In this document: positions 20,867 to 29,190 of the stretch, piece after piece
How the letters are laid out: each line of letters begins with the position of its first letter
Numbering within the stretch: the stretch's first letter is position 1
NCBI GenBank assembly: GCA_002101205.1
Contig: LWTM01000062.1
Coordinates: forward strand, 1 to 35,091
Reading direction: 5' to 3'
Length of the DNA stretch: 35,091 bases
Source: Cycloclasticus sp. symbiont of Poecilosclerida sp. N
GTDB taxonomy: Bacteria; Pseudomonadota; Gammaproteobacteria; Methylococcales; Cycloclasticaceae
Translations under genes and position numbers: made by a program
Notes under the pieces: generated by a model
Database searches by the model: none
What the model saw: the letters and a program-made list of their open reading frames with translations, nothing else
What the model was told of the DNA's origin: nothing

Positions 20867-21265
20867 ATGTCTAATATAAAAAAAGTATCGCCTCTAGAGG
20901 CTTATAAAGTGTTACAAAACGACGCTCAAGCCGTATTGATTGACACAAGAACGGACGTCGAATTTTATTTTGTCGGCCACCCTATTGGCGCCGTGAACGT
21001 ACCGCTTAAAAGCCCACCTACTTGGGACGTTTTTGCTAACTTTGTTGAACAGGTTGAAAAGAACCTTCCATCTAAGTCCACACCGGTTGTCTTAATGTGT
21101 CGCAGTGGGGTGCGTTCGATGGAGGCCGCTAAATTATTAGAAGAAGCCGGCTATCAATCGCTATACAACGTGGAAGAAGGCTTTGAAGGCGATAAAGATG
21201 GACATAACCACCGCGGCACATTAGGCGGTTGGCGCTTTCATAAACTGCCTTGGCAACAAAGCTAA
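20867..21265 (+). CDS. Rhodanese-like sulfurtransferase domain protein
   Basis: 132 residues from ATG 20867; a GTG at 20858 would add three residues. It is a single rhodanese domain: ISPLEAYxVL-like start, AVLIDTRTDVEFYFVGHPIGAVNVPL, VVLMCRSGVRSMEAAKLLEEAG and the tail YNVEEGFEGDKDGHNHRGTLGGWRF. The active loop CRSGVR places the persulfide cysteine at C78. Such single-domain proteins move sulfane sulfur, and the GFEGD...GGWR tail is common in a bacterial subgroup. It lies alone between the methyltransferase and typA. The physiological substrate is unknown. Confidence 0.9.
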   Translation: MSNIKKVSPLEAYKVLQNDAQAVLIDTRTDVEFYFVGHPIGAVNVPLKSPPTWDVFANFVEQVEKNLPSKSTPVVLMCRSGVRSMEAAKLLEEAGYQSLYNVEEGFEGDKDGHNHRGTLGGWRFHKLPWQQS

Positions 21266-21325
21266 TTTTACCTCGCTTATCACTCAAATAGGCTTACACC
21301 ACATACATTATAGGAACCTTCTTTC

Positions 21326-23146
21326 GTGAAACAAAACCTTCGTAATATCGCCATCATTGCCCACGTTGATCACGGCAAGACGACTCTTGTTGATAAACTA
21401 CTAGAGCAATCCGGCACGCTTGATCGTAAAGCCCAAGGGTCCGAGCGCATCATGGACTCTAGTGACCAGGAAAAAGAGCGCGGCATCACCATTTTAGCTA
21501 AAAATACCGCCATTGAATGGGAAGGCATCCACATCAACATCGTTGACACTCCAGGCCATGCCGACTTTGGCGGCGAGGTTGAACGTGTGCTATCCATGGT
21601 CGATTGCGTCCTATTACTTGTTGACGCTGTTGACGGCCCCATGCCTCAAACACGTTTTGTCACCAGCAAAGCGTTCGAACAAGGGCTAAAACCTATCGTT
21701 GTTATCAACAAAGTTGACCGCCCAGGATCGCGCCCAGACTGGGTTGTCGATCAAGTCTTTGACCTGTTTGACAAACTCGGCGCCACCGATGAACAACTGG
21801 ACTTCCCCGTTATCTATGCCTCTGCCATCAACGGCGTTGCCGGGCCAGAAGCCGATGAGCTTGCAGACGACATGACGCCTTTATTCGAGCTCATCAAGGA
21901 ATCTGTGCCACAGCCAGAAGTTGACGTGACGGCGCCTTTTCAAATGCAAATTTCTTCACTCAGCTATGACAGCTATGTTGGCGTTATTGGTGTGGGCCGC
22001 ATTACGCGTGGCAGCTTAAAGCCAGGACAAACCGTAATTATTGTTGATAGTGAAAACAAACAGCGTAAAGGCAAAGTGCTTAACGTAAAAGGTCATTTAG
22101 GCCTTGAACGTATTGAGGTTGAAGAAGCCTTTGCTGGCGATATTGTCTGTATTAACGGTATCGATGGGCTTCGCATTTCAGACACTTTATGCCACCTAGA
22201 CCATATTGAAGCCATGCCTGCACTATCGGTTGATGAACCAACTGTCAGCATGACTTTCTCAGTCAATAACTCTCCTTTTGCCGGTCAAGACGGAAAGTTT
22301 ATTACTTCGCGTAATATTAAAAACCGCTTAGAACAAGAGCTTATCCATAACGTCGCTTTACGTGTGCGCCCTGGCGATAGCTCAGAGAAATTCGTTGTCT
22401 CTGGCCGTGGTGAATTGCACCTGTCTGTACTCATAGAAACTATGCGTCGTGAAGGTTATGAACTTGGCGTCGGCCGCCCTGAGGTTATTCAAAAAGAAAT
22501 AGACGGCAAAATACAAGAACCCTTTGAACAAGTCGTTATTGACGTTGAAGAGCAGCACCAAGGCTCTATTATGGAAGAAATGGGGCTACGTAAAGCAGAT
22601 CTCACCAACATGGAACCAGATGGGAAAGGCCGTATTCGCCTTGAGTTTATCAGCCCATCACGTGGTTTAATTGGCTTTCGCGGACACTTCCTCACCCTGA
22701 CATCAGGCTCCGGCATCATGACCAGTGTTTTTGATCATTATGGCGAAATTAAGACCGGTGAAATCGCCTCTCGTCAAAATGGTGTTCTCGTTTCCATGGT
22801 AAAGGGCAAAACCCTAGCTTTCGGCTTATTCGGCTTACAAGAGCGCGGCAAGCTTTTCTTGGGCCACGCGGAAGAAGTCTACGAGGGGCAAATCGTCGGC
22901 TTACATTCAAGAGGAAACGACCTTGTTGTTAACCCTACGAAGGGCAAACAATTAACAAACGTTCGCGCATCGGGCACCGATGAAGCACTCAGCCTTGTCC
23001 CCCCTGTCAAAATGACACTCGAACAAGCTCTCGAATTTATTGAAGACGATGAACTAGTTGAAGTGACGCCTCATTGCATCCGGCTAAGAAAGAAATTATT
23101 AACTGAAAATGAACGCAAACGGGCATCACGAGCAACTAAATCGTGA
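21326..23146 (+). CDS. typA: Ribosome-associated GTPase TypA/BipA
   Basis: The 606-residue translational GTPase is involved in ribosome assembly and stress growth. G motifs are [16 protein letters not shown] (G1), ERGITI (G2), [16 protein letters not shown] (G3) and [19 protein letters not shown] (G4). The EF-G-like domains follow, with [20 protein letters not shown] and the BipA-specific C-terminal domain ([20 protein letters not shown], then [21 protein letters not shown]). Length matches E. coli BipA (607). The start is GTG, supported by AGGAAC 11 bases upstream. A minus-strand terminator lies just after the stop. Confidence 0.97.
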   Translation: MKQNLRNIAIIAHVDHGKTTLVDKLLEQSGTLDRKAQGSERIMDSSDQEKERGITILAKNTAIEWEGIHINIVDTPGHADFGGEVERVLSMVDCVLLLVDAVDGPMPQTRFVTSKAFEQGLKPIVVINKVDRPGSRPDWVVDQVFDLFDKLGATDEQLDFPVIYASAINGVAGPEADELADDMTPLFELIKESVPQPEVDVTAPFQMQISSLSYDSYVGVIGVGRITRGSLKPGQTVIIVDSENKQRKGKVLNVKGHLGLERIEVEEAFAGDIVCINGIDGLRISDTLCHLDHIEAMPALSVDEPTVSMTFSVNNSPFAGQDGKFITSRNIKNRLEQELIHNVALRVRPGDSSEKFVVSGRGELHLSVLIETMRREGYELGVGRPEVIQKEIDGKIQEPFEQVVIDVEEQHQGSIMEEMGLRKADLTNMEPDGKGRIRLEFISPSRGLIGFRGHFLTLTSGSGIMTSVFDHYGEIKTGEIASRQNGVLVSMVKGKTLAFGLFGLQERGKLFLGHAEEVYEGQIVGLHSRGNDLVVNPTKGKQLTNVRASGTDEALSLVPPVKMTLEQALEFIEDDELVEVTPHCIRLRKKLLTENERKRASRATKS

Positions 23147-23150
23147 GGCA

Positions 23151-23369
23151 TTAAAAAACCGACGAAGCAGAAACTCCGCCGGTAATATAGTCAGCTAGAT
23201 TGGCAAACAACCCTTTTAACGTCCTTGTGCGTGATGTAATCCTTCGCATCTGCGTTTTAAACAATCCTTGTTTAGCGAGACTCGTCTCACGGATTTTTTG
23301 GTGACGGTTAAAGCATAGATTAATATTCTTCTTAAAAACATCAGCTAAAGCCCCAATGTCTGTAAGCAT
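23151..23369 (-). CDS. Possible small protein of unknown function
   Basis: This is a 72-residue basic reading frame on the minus strand in the typA-hisB gap, from ATG 23369. It reads MLTDIGALADVFKKNINLC, then RHQKIRETSLAKQGLF, RRITSRTRTLKGLF and ends LADYITGGVSASSVF. I do not recognise it, and it has no strong Shine-Dalgarno. Its last codons coincide with a good minus-strand terminator, and the stop codon is at the end of the U-tract. So a minus-strand transcript probably does end here, but it may be a non-coding RNA rather than a message. Confidence 0.3.
   Translation of the reverse strand: MLTDIGALADVFKKNINLCFNRHQKIRETSLAKQGLFKTQMRRITSRTRTLKGLFANLADYITGGVSASSVF
23153..23183 (-). terminator. 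Rho-independent terminator, minus strand
   Basis: Read on the minus strand, ACCGGCGGAG and CTTCGTCGGT pair over 10 bp (two G-U wobbles) around the loop TTTCTG and are followed by a T-run. The wobble positions become A-C mismatches in the plus-strand transcript, and no T-run lies on that side. The signal therefore serves leftward transcription, not typA. It must terminate something transcribed from the 23190-23540 region. Confidence 0.7.
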
Positions 23370-23453
23370 ATGCTTACACTCATGCGTAAACTACTGGCAC
23401 ACTCACTCCGTTATTATTCAGTAACAACTTACTTTATTCACCCGCTGTAACGA

Positions 23454-23459
23454 TATAAT
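23454..23459 (+). promoter_or_regulatory. Possible -10 box of the his-tat operon
   Basis: A perfect TATAAT lies 88 bases before the hisB ATG, with a weak -35 (ACTTTA) at 17 bases. The leader after it contains AATAAC...GTTATT as a possible stem, but no run of histidine codons, so a classical his attenuator is not seen. Confidence 0.4.
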
Positions 23460-23547
23460 AAACCATTCGTAATAACTTCCCTCTTGCTATCGCATCGCGT
23501 TATTGGGAAAATGCCCACTTATTGGCCGCACAAAACACTAACTTAAT

Positions 23548-24141
23548 ATGAATAACAGAACCGCAACCGTTAATCGCGACACCCTAGAGACGCAAATATC
23601 CGTTACCGTCAACCTAGATGGCACGGGTAAAACTAACTTTTCAACGGGTATTCCTTTCCTTGAGCACATGCTCGAGCAAGTTGCTCGCCACGGCATGCTT
23701 GATCTTGATATTAAAGCAAAAGGTGATTTACACATTGACGCTCACCACACGGTTGAAGATTTAGGTATCACGTTTGGCAAAGCTGTTACTGACGCACTTG
23801 GCGATCGTATCGGCATCTATCGTTATGGTCACGCTTATATCCCCTTGGACGAGGCCTTGTCACGCGTTGTTATAGACTTCTCCGGCAGACCTGGGCTTAC
23901 CTACGATGTGGATTTTCCCCGTGCGCGAATTGGCGACTTCGACGTAGACTTATTCCGTGAATTCTTTCAAGGTTTCGTCAATCAAGCCAATGCCACTTTG
24001 CACATCGATAATTTGAAAGGCGTTAATGCACACCACGTTGCAGAAACTATATTCAAAGCTTTTGGGCGCGCGTTACGCTTCTCATTAGAAAAAGACGCAC
24101 GAATGGAAGGCATTACACCGTCAACAAAAGGCTGTCTGTAA
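23548..24141 (+). CDS. hisB: Imidazoleglycerol-phosphate dehydratase
   Basis: The 197-residue, dehydratase-only form dehydrates imidazoleglycerol phosphate in histidine synthesis. Metal-binding repeats are [11 protein letters not shown] (H66, H67 and E70) and the second [13 protein letters not shown] near residue 168. [17 protein letters not shown] and [19 protein letters not shown] are the other signatures. The N-terminal histidinol-phosphatase domain of the enteric bifunctional HisB is absent, as in most non-enteric gammaproteobacteria. First gene of the his-tat run; hisH follows after 20 bases. The N-terminus [16 protein letters not shown] fits homologues. Confidence 0.97.
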   Translation: MNNRTATVNRDTLETQISVTVNLDGTGKTNFSTGIPFLEHMLEQVARHGMLDLDIKAKGDLHIDAHHTVEDLGITFGKAVTDALGDRIGIYRYGHAYIPLDEALSRVVIDFSGRPGLTYDVDFPRARIGDFDVDLFREFFQGFVNQANATLHIDNLKGVNAHHVAETIFKAFGRALRFSLEKDARMEGITPSTKGCL

Positions 24142-24161
24142 CATTTAAACGAGAATCCACT

Positions 24162-24806
24162 ATGCACACAGCTGCCGTAATAGATTACGGGATGGGTAAT
24201 CTCCATTCTATTTCAAAAGCACTAAAAACCGTTTCGCCAAACGCTAACGTTATTGTTAGTGCCGATAAAAAAACCATCTTATCTGCCGACCACGTTGTTT
24301 TACCAGGCGTTGGCGCTATGCGCGACTGCATGGCCGCCATTCGTGACACAGGTCTAGATGAGACCATCAAACAAGTTGCCAAAAGTAAGCCTTTACTCGG
24401 CATATGCATCGGCATGCAAGCTTTATTGGACCATAGCGAAGAAAATGGCGGAACCGACTGCCTAGGAATTATTCCAGGAAATGCGATAAAATTTCCACGT
24501 AATACAACAAGAAACCTGAGCGATAATCTTAAAATACCACATATGGGGTGGAATAAGGTTAATCACTTATATTCATCCCCATTATTTGATGAAATTCCAC
24601 AAGACGGGCGTTTTTACTTCTCACATAGCTATTTTTCTTCAAATGTGGGGAGTGAGCACATAATAGCGACCAGTGAATACCCGAACCCATTCCCCTGTGC
24701 ACTAAAGTGGGGGAACGTTGTCGCTGTTCAATTTCATCCCGAAAAAAGCCAACACGCAGGATTGCAATTGTTGAAAAACTTTTTAAACTGGGACGGAAAA
24801 TCCTAA
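24162..24806 (+). CDS. hisH: Imidazole glycerol phosphate synthase, glutaminase subunit
   Basis: The 214-residue class I amidotransferase delivers ammonia to HisF. Catalytic residues are C82 in [17 protein letters not shown], and H192 and E194 in [12 protein letters not shown]. The N-terminal [16 protein letters not shown] and [13 protein letters not shown] are typical. It forms a 1:1 complex with HisF, encoded two genes downstream. The Shine-Dalgarno-like CGAGAATCC precedes ATG 24162. Spacing to hisA is 16 bases. Confidence 0.97.
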   Translation: MHTAAVIDYGMGNLHSISKALKTVSPNANVIVSADKKTILSADHVVLPGVGAMRDCMAAIRDTGLDETIKQVAKSKPLLGICIGMQALLDHSEENGGTDCLGIIPGNAIKFPRNTTRNLSDNLKIPHMGWNKVNHLYSSPLFDEIPQDGRFYFSHSYFSSNVGSEHIIATSEYPNPFPCALKWGNVVAVQFHPEKSQHAGLQLLKNFLNWDGKS

Positions 24807-24822
24807 ACATCAGGAAAGCAAA

Positions 24823-25557
24823 ATGATTCTTATACCCGCCATTGACCTAAAAGAGGGGAAATGCGTTCGTTTACGCCAAGGACGTATGGATGATGAAACC
24901 ATTTTCTCAGACAGCCCCGTAGAAGTGGCCACACGCTGGGTCAATGAGGGCGCACAGCGCCTGCATCTAGTAGACTTAGACGGTGCTTTCGCCGGCAAAC
25001 CCATTAACGCTAGCGTTGTGCATGACATTGCTGCAACCCACCCTGATTTAACCATTCAAATAGGCGGTGGAATTCGCGATGAAGAAACGATTCAAACCTA
25101 CCTCAATGCCGGCGTTGAATACGTTATTATTGGCACAAAAGCCGTTAACACGCCGCACTTTGTCGGTGACGTTTGCGCTGAATTCCCTGGCCATATTATT
25201 GTTGGGCTAGACGCTAAAGACGATAAAGTGGCTATCGATGGCTGGTCCAAACTGTCAAACCACGATGTAATCGACCTAGCTCAACACTTCGAAGATGACG
25301 GTGTAGAGGCTATCATTTACACCGATATTGGGCGCGACGGCATGATGAAAGGCCTTAACGTAGAGGCGACCGCCAAGCTGGCGCGAGCCATTTGCATTCC
25401 GGTGATTGCCTCGGGTGGCATTACTAATATGGATGACATTCATGCCCTTGGGAAAGTCGCAGACGATGGCATTATGGGCGCGATTACGGGCCGCGCCATT
25501 TACGAAGGAACGCTCGATTTTGCCGAGGGCGAAAAAATTGCTGAGTCTTACACTTAA
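24823..25557 (+). CDS. hisA: ProFAR isomerase (HisA)
   Basis: This 244-residue (beta-alpha)8 barrel isomerises ProFAR to PRFAR. The general base D8 is in [16 protein letters not shown] and the general acid is the D in [14 protein letters not shown] (about 130-170 region). The phosphate-binding loops are [13 protein letters not shown] and [21 protein letters not shown] precedes the ATG. hisF begins 3 bases after the stop. Confidence 0.97.
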   Translation: MILIPAIDLKEGKCVRLRQGRMDDETIFSDSPVEVATRWVNEGAQRLHLVDLDGAFAGKPINASVVHDIAATHPDLTIQIGGGIRDEETIQTYLNAGVEYVIIGTKAVNTPHFVGDVCAEFPGHIIVGLDAKDDKVAIDGWSKLSNHDVIDLAQHFEDDGVEAIIYTDIGRDGMMKGLNVEATAKLARAICIPVIASGGITNMDDIHALGKVADDGIMGAITGRAIYEGTLDFAEGEKIAESYT

Positions 25558-25560
25558 AAC

Positions 25561-26334
25561 ATGGGTCTAGCGAAACGCATTATTCCTTGTCTCGACGTTA
25601 AAGACGGTCGCGTTGTTAAAGGCGTTAAGTTTGTTGATATATGCGATGCTGGCGACCCTGTAGAAATTGCCCGGCGTTACGACAAAGAGGGTGCTGACGA
25701 GATCGCCTTTCTTGATATTACCGCTACGTCTGATAATCGCGACACCCTTGCCCACGTGGTTGAACAAGTCGCTAGCGAGGTATTTATCCCTCTAACCGTG
25801 GGCGGGGGAATCCGCACGCTAGAAGATATCGGCCGTATGTTAAAGGCAGGCGCCGATAAAGTTGGCATTAATAGCGCTGCCATTTTTAACCCTGAATTCA
25901 TTAAAGAAGCTGCTGAACGATTTGGCTCGCAATGCATTGTTGTAGCTATTGATGCAAAATGCGTTAGCGAAGATGGGCAGACCAAACGCTGGGAAATATT
26001 CACCCACGGCGGCCGCAAAGAGACGGGTATAGACGCCATTAAGTGGGCGATAAAAATGGTGGCTTATGGCGCTGGCGAAATATTGCTCACCAGCATGGAC
26101 AGGGATGGCACCAAAATTGGATTTGACCTTGAATTAACACGCGCCATCAGCGAAGCCGTAGAAGTACCCGTCATCGCATCCGGCGGCGTAGGCACGCTGG
26201 ATCATTTGGTCGAAGGCATCACCAAAGGTAAAGCCGACGCTGTACTGGCCGCTAGCATTTTTCATTTTGCAGAGTTCACTATTGGCGAAGCAAAACAACA
26301 TATGCAAAACAACGGCATTGAGGTACGCTTATGA
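25561..26334 (+). CDS. hisF: Imidazole glycerol phosphate synthase, cyclase subunit
   Basis: This 257-residue barrel uses ammonia from HisH to convert PRFAR to IGP and AICAR. D11 is in [19 protein letters not shown], and the second aspartate is in [18 protein letters not shown]. Phosphate loops are [12 protein letters not shown] and [14 protein letters not shown]. Length matches the family (about 256). Its stop overlaps the hisI start by 4 bases (ATGA), so the proteins are translationally coupled. Confidence 0.97.
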   Translation: MGLAKRIIPCLDVKDGRVVKGVKFVDICDAGDPVEIARRYDKEGADEIAFLDITATSDNRDTLAHVVEQVASEVFIPLTVGGGIRTLEDIGRMLKAGADKVGINSAAIFNPEFIKEAAERFGSQCIVVAIDAKCVSEDGQTKRWEIFTHGGRKETGIDAIKWAIKMVAYGAGEILLTSMDRDGTKIGFDLELTRAISEAVEVPVIASGGVGTLDHLVEGITKGKADAVLAASIFHFAEFTIGEAKQHMQNNGIEVRL

Positions 26335-26717
26335 ACCAGTGGCTAAAGCAAATTCGCTGGGATGAAAAGGGTCTCATTCCCGCCATTGCCCAAGATCATA
26401 AAACAGGCAAAATCCTGATGCTCGCTTGGATGAACGCAGAAGCTTTACAACTGACCTCAGAGCAAGGCCACGCGGTCTATTGGTCGCGTTCACGCAAAAA
26501 ACTCTGGCATAAAGGCGAACAGTCAGGGCATAAGCAAAAAATTATCGACATGCGCTTAGACTGCGATGAAGACGTCGTTTTACTGTCCGTTGAACAAAAA
26601 GGCGGGATTGCCTGCCATACTGGCCGCGAACGTTGTTTTTATCGAAAACTTGTTAACGAACAATGGCTGGAAACTGATCCTGTATTAAAAAACCCAAAAG
26701 ACATCTACACATCATGA
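26331..26717 (+). CDS. hisI: Phosphoribosyl-AMP cyclohydrolase
   Basis: This is a 128-residue, single-function HisI that opens the adenine ring of PR-AMP. The zinc and magnesium site is visible in [33 protein letters not shown]; the earlier [13 protein letters not shown] and [14 protein letters not shown] are standard. In enterics HisI is fused to HisE, but here the two are separate with a 4-base overlap (ATGA), the ancestral arrangement. Confidence 0.96.
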   Translation: MNQWLKQIRWDEKGLIPAIAQDHKTGKILMLAWMNAEALQLTSEQGHAVYWSRSRKKLWHKGEQSGHKQKIIDMRLDCDEDVVLLSVEQKGGIACHTGRERCFYRKLVNEQWLETDPVLKNPKDIYTS

Positions 26718-27031
26718 ACAACACACTAAAACAACTCGACACCGTTTTACAGCAACGCAAACGAGAAGACCCAGAATATTCTTATGTTGCCAGCTTGTAC
26801 GATGAAGGCTTAGACGGCATCTTAAAAAAGATTGGTGAAGAGGCAACCGAAACGATCATTGCTGCAAAATCAGACGATAAACAGAAGCTTATTTATGAAA
26901 TGGCCGACTTATGGTTTCACAGCCTTGTTCTATTGGCACAACAAGGTTTAAACTCAAACGATGTGCTAAAAGAACTCGAACGTCGCTTTGGACTTTCTGG
27001 CTTAGATGAAAAAGCCAATAGAAACAAGTAG
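26714..27031 (+). CDS. hisE: Phosphoribosyl-ATP pyrophosphatase
   Basis: This 105-residue, all-helical MazG-like enzyme releases PPi from PR-ATP. Signatures are [49 protein letters not shown] and [16 protein letters not shown]. The EE...D...E metal residues are present. It ends the histidine genes in the window; hisG, hisD and hisC are not here. tatA follows after 36 bases with its own Shine-Dalgarno (TAGAGG). Confidence 0.96.
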   Translation: MNNTLKQLDTVLQQRKREDPEYSYVASLYDEGLDGILKKIGEEATETIIAAKSDDKQKLIYEMADLWFHSLVLLAQQGLNSNDVLKELERRFGLSGLDEKANRNK

Positions 27032-27067
27032 AATGTCTCTACTTCAACCACATCATTAGAGGTTCCC

Positions 27068-27325
27068 ATGGGCGGCATCGGTATTTGGCAACTAATCATT
27101 ATTCTCGTTATTGTTCTTTTATTATTTGGAACAAAGCGTTTGCGCAATTTAGGCGGCGACTTAGGCGGCGCAATCAAGGGCTTTAAAGGGGCCATGAAAG
27201 AGAGCGAGAAAGAAAAGAGCAGCGACGACCAAAAATCTGTTGCCAAAGAAGATAGTAATAAAGAAGATAGTAATAAAGAAGATAGTAATAAAGAAGATAG
27301 TAATAAAGAAGATAGCGACAAATAA
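27068..27325 (+). CDS. tatA: Twin-arginine translocase subunit TatA
   Basis: An 85-residue TatA/E-type protein: one membrane helix ([20 protein letters not shown], residues 4-23) with the FG hinge at 20-21 and the amphipathic helix [19 protein letters not shown]. It oligomerises to form the passage for folded substrates. The C-terminal tail from residue 60 is a tandem repeat KEDSN (five copies, the last KEDSD), encoded by a 15-base DNA repeat. The tail is normally unstructured and dispensable. It lies after hisE and before tatC, the usual gammaproteobacterial arrangement, but no tatB is present between them. Confidence 0.93.
   Translation: MGGIGIWQLIIILVIVLLLFGTKRLRNLGGDLGGAIKGFKGAMKESEKEKSSDDQKSVAKEDSNKEDSNKEDSNKEDSNKEDSDK
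27245..27319 (+). repeat. 15-bp tandem repeat in tatA
   Basis: Four exact copies of AAAGAAGATAGTAAT (27245-27304) are followed by one copy ending GCGAC instead of GTAAT. The unit is a multiple of three, so copy-number change keeps the frame and only lengthens or shortens the acidic/basic tail of TatA. Slippage during replication is the likely cause. Confidence 0.95.
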
Positions 27326-27366
27326 CCTAAACAGGGCAACCTCTCTGATCGCTCCGGTTTTTATTT

Positions 27367-28119
27367 ATGTCAGACACAGACTCCCACGACCAAGAAACGA
27401 GTTTTGTTTCCCATTTAGTTGAATTACGTACGCGCTTAATTCACGCGCTCGCTGGCATGTTAGCGATATTTTTGCCGCTAGCACCCTTTGCAAATGACAT
27501 TTATTCGTTGATTGCTCAACCTTTACTGGTTCATATGCCAGAAGGCACGAGCATGGTGGCAATCGAGGTTGTATCGCCTTTCCTAACACCTCTAAAACTC
27601 ACCCTCATGTTGTCCGTTTTCATCAGTATTCCATGGATTTTCTATCAAGTTTGGAAATTTATTTCACCAGGCCTATACAAGCACGAACAGAAAATTGCGC
27701 TACCCTTAGTAACCGCTGCGACTTTCTTATTCTATACGGGTATGCTATTCGCCTACTTTGTCGTAATGCCGCTAATATTCCAATTTTTAACAGCTACCGC
27801 CCCTGAAGGTGTCGCTGTAATGACCGATATCAGCAAATACTTAGACTTTGTTTTGACTCTGTTTTTCGCCTTTGGCATGGCCTTTCAAGTACCCATTGCC
27901 ACATTCCTATTGGTTAAAACCGGCGTTTCAACAGCCGAAAGTTTGTCTGAAAAAAGACCGTATATAGTCGTCGGTGCCTTTGTTGTGAGTATGCTACTCA
28001 CCCCGCCCGACGTAATATCACAAACATTACTCGCGCTACCTATGTGGCTCTTGTTTGAAATTGGCCTACTAATGTCTAAAAAATTCATTCCACCAATAAA
28101 GCCTGAAACTGCTGAATGA
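27367..28119 (+). CDS. tatC: Twin-arginine translocase subunit TatC
   Basis: The 250-residue inner-membrane receptor for twin-arginine signal peptides has six transmembrane helices. Conserved features include SFVSHLVELRTRLIHAL at the N-terminus (the family HLxELRxR motif), the periplasmic loop with LLVHMPEGTSMVAIEVVSPF, FKLTLMLS-type helix 2, IPWIFYQVWKFISPGLYKHE, and TPPDVISQTLLALPMWLLFE near the C-terminus. Forty-one bases separate it from tatA. The stop codon overlaps an ATG of a broken reading frame downstream. No tatB is adjacent, so TatA may have to serve both roles, or tatB is elsewhere. Confidence 0.97.
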   Translation: MSDTDSHDQETSFVSHLVELRTRLIHALAGMLAIFLPLAPFANDIYSLIAQPLLVHMPEGTSMVAIEVVSPFLTPLKLTLMLSVFISIPWIFYQVWKFISPGLYKHEQKIALPLVTAATFLFYTGMLFAYFVVMPLIFQFLTATAPEGVAVMTDISKYLDFVLTLFFAFGMAFQVPIATFLLVKTGVSTAESLSEKRPYIVVGAFVVSMLLTPPDVISQTLLALPMWLLFEIGLLMSKKFIPPIKPETAE

Positions 28120-28315
28120 AAAAATTACTTTTTTCATTTTAATAACCATATCCTCTCAAACTTCAGCTAATACTAGCGAACTAAAGCCCTCCCCTAATAA
28201 GCCAAATTGCGTTTCTAGCATGGCCGCAGATGAACACGCCATTGGGCTAAAAATGCCACCGTCTATGGTATCGCCGCGATGGCGTTACATATTCGCAAAG
28301 GCGCAAAGTTTCTGA
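28116..28315 (+). pseudogene. Decayed DUF1499-like exported protein gene
   Basis: The ATG overlaps the tatC stop and gives MKKLLFSF before a TAA. Adding one T to the six-T run at 28129-28134 would give a signal peptide (MKKLLFFILITISSQTSA) and then NTSELKPSPNKPNCVSSMAA, DEHAIG. This matches the start of DUF1499 domains (PSxPNCVSSxAxDxxHxI). After about 60 residues the match stops and a TGA follows, while intact members have about 130-150 residues. So the gene is both frameshifted and truncated. The family call rests on one motif and is moderate. Confidence 0.55.
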
Positions 28316-28610
28316 CGCGCTGTGGTTTGCCTGAACCAAGCTGTATAGGATAGGTTCGCCGTGTTGCATAGAAAATCCAAGAAACGATCAAAATCAGCTG
28401 AAATTAAGAACATAACCACGTATTTATGCAGAAAATATAGAACATAAAACAAAAACATATGTCTAACAATTAAAGTTGAGACGTTATCCTGAGGTCTCAT
28501 AGAAACAATAGGTGAGTATGTTAAGCAGAAATTTACTATCCCAGTTAATCAGTTATATGTAGTGGCGCGTTTATGAGTCGAATGCACCCGATATTTAAAA
28601 GGGGCAACAA
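28316..28610. other. Gap between the DUF1499-like relic and the secreted protein gene
   Basis: No recognisable gene is seen. Short peptides in several frames (for example MALHIRKGAKFLTRCGL starting at 28280 and running in) look like coding remains but I cannot assign them. The stretch probably is a decay or rearrangement zone at the left edge of the accessory region. Confidence 0.3.
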
Positions 28611-29135
28611 ATGAATAGAATTATTTTAATACTTTCGTTAGGGTCTGTTTTATCTGGAGGTGTTGAGGCGCGAGAATTACAAGAAATACGGGAGCATGGC
28701 CGTGCAGAAATACAGAAAGAGGAATTAAATCGTGGATATGCAGATATTGATTCAACATATTTAATTTTAGATAAAGGCGAGGCAACAAGGTGTGAGGTTC
28801 TTGTTAAAAAAAGCTCTCGTGGGAATCACTTTAATAAGAATGGGCAAAGGGCGTATGACATAAGCCATACGCTAAGGAAAAAAGGTAGACTGCAACTAAA
28901 TCTTAGCCTCCCTCAAACTTCAACAGACGGATCTGTGGAAATTTCTTTTCCAGAAAGAAATAGCTTTATAAGCTTATTTATTCGCGACCAGCATGGAAAT
29001 ATAATTAAAAAAGATAAGGTTTTTTTTAAAGTCAATAGTCCACATACTTATGTTAATTTAAAAATGCCACTCTCGTGCTACCCTAAAAATGAAAACACTT
29101 CTAACCACCGATACAAAAAATACTACCGGGATTAA
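28611..29135 (+). CDS. Secreted protein of unknown function
   Basis: This is a 174-residue protein with a signal peptide (MNRIILILSLGSVLSGGVEA, cleavage after VEA near residue 20). The mature part begins with an acidic helix and then has a beta-rich pattern (YLILDKGEATRCEVLVKKSS, LRKKGRLQLNLSLPQTSTDG, SVEISFPERNSFISLFIRDQ, HTYVNLKMPLSC). It has two cysteines, C at about 64 and about 159, that could form one disulfide. I do not recognise a family. AAAAGGGGC just before the ATG is a strong Shine-Dalgarno. The coding sequence is AT-rich compared with the core genes, consistent with acquisition. Its 3' end faces the defence cluster, with only about 50 bases between it and the methylase stop. Confidence 0.6.
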   Translation: MNRIILILSLGSVLSGGVEARELQEIREHGRAEIQKEELNRGYADIDSTYLILDKGEATRCEVLVKKSSRGNHFNKNGQRAYDISHTLRKKGRLQLNLSLPQTSTDGSVEISFPERNSFISLFIRDQHGNIIKKDKVFFKVNSPHTYVNLKMPLSCYPKNENTSNHRYKKYYRD

Positions 29136-29190
29136 ATAAACCAAGATAAACATTGCCTTCATTGAAAAATTTCTCTGCTTTGTTACTCAT
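29101..29190 (-). pseudogene. Truncated start of the gene after the methylase
   Basis: The methylase stop TGA overlaps an ATG (ATGA) that opens a frame reading MSNKAEKFFNEGNVYLGLFN and stopping 29 codons later, inside the 3' end of the oppositely oriented secreted-protein gene. The 4-base overlap is the spacing of a co-translated next gene, and the break falls at the switch to unrelated sequence near 29136-29150. I infer that a further operon gene was cut off here. It is too short to name. Confidence 0.45.

Noticed and set aside
23460..23547. Histidine attenuator in the hisB leader
   Set aside because: There is no leader peptide with a run of histidine codons and no terminator hairpin with a T-run on the plus strand.
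27245..27319. Possible CRISPR array
   Set aside because: Repeats are 15 bp, directly adjacent without spacers, and code for the TatA tail.
26917..27339. Minus-strand frame rich in LSSLL repeats
   Set aside because: It is the antisense reading of the tatA 15-bp repeat and the hisE end; no ribosome-binding site and no independent homology.
28285..28500. Minus-strand frame as a transposase fragment
   Set aside because: No DDE motif, inverted repeats or target duplication are visible, and the peptide is not recognised.
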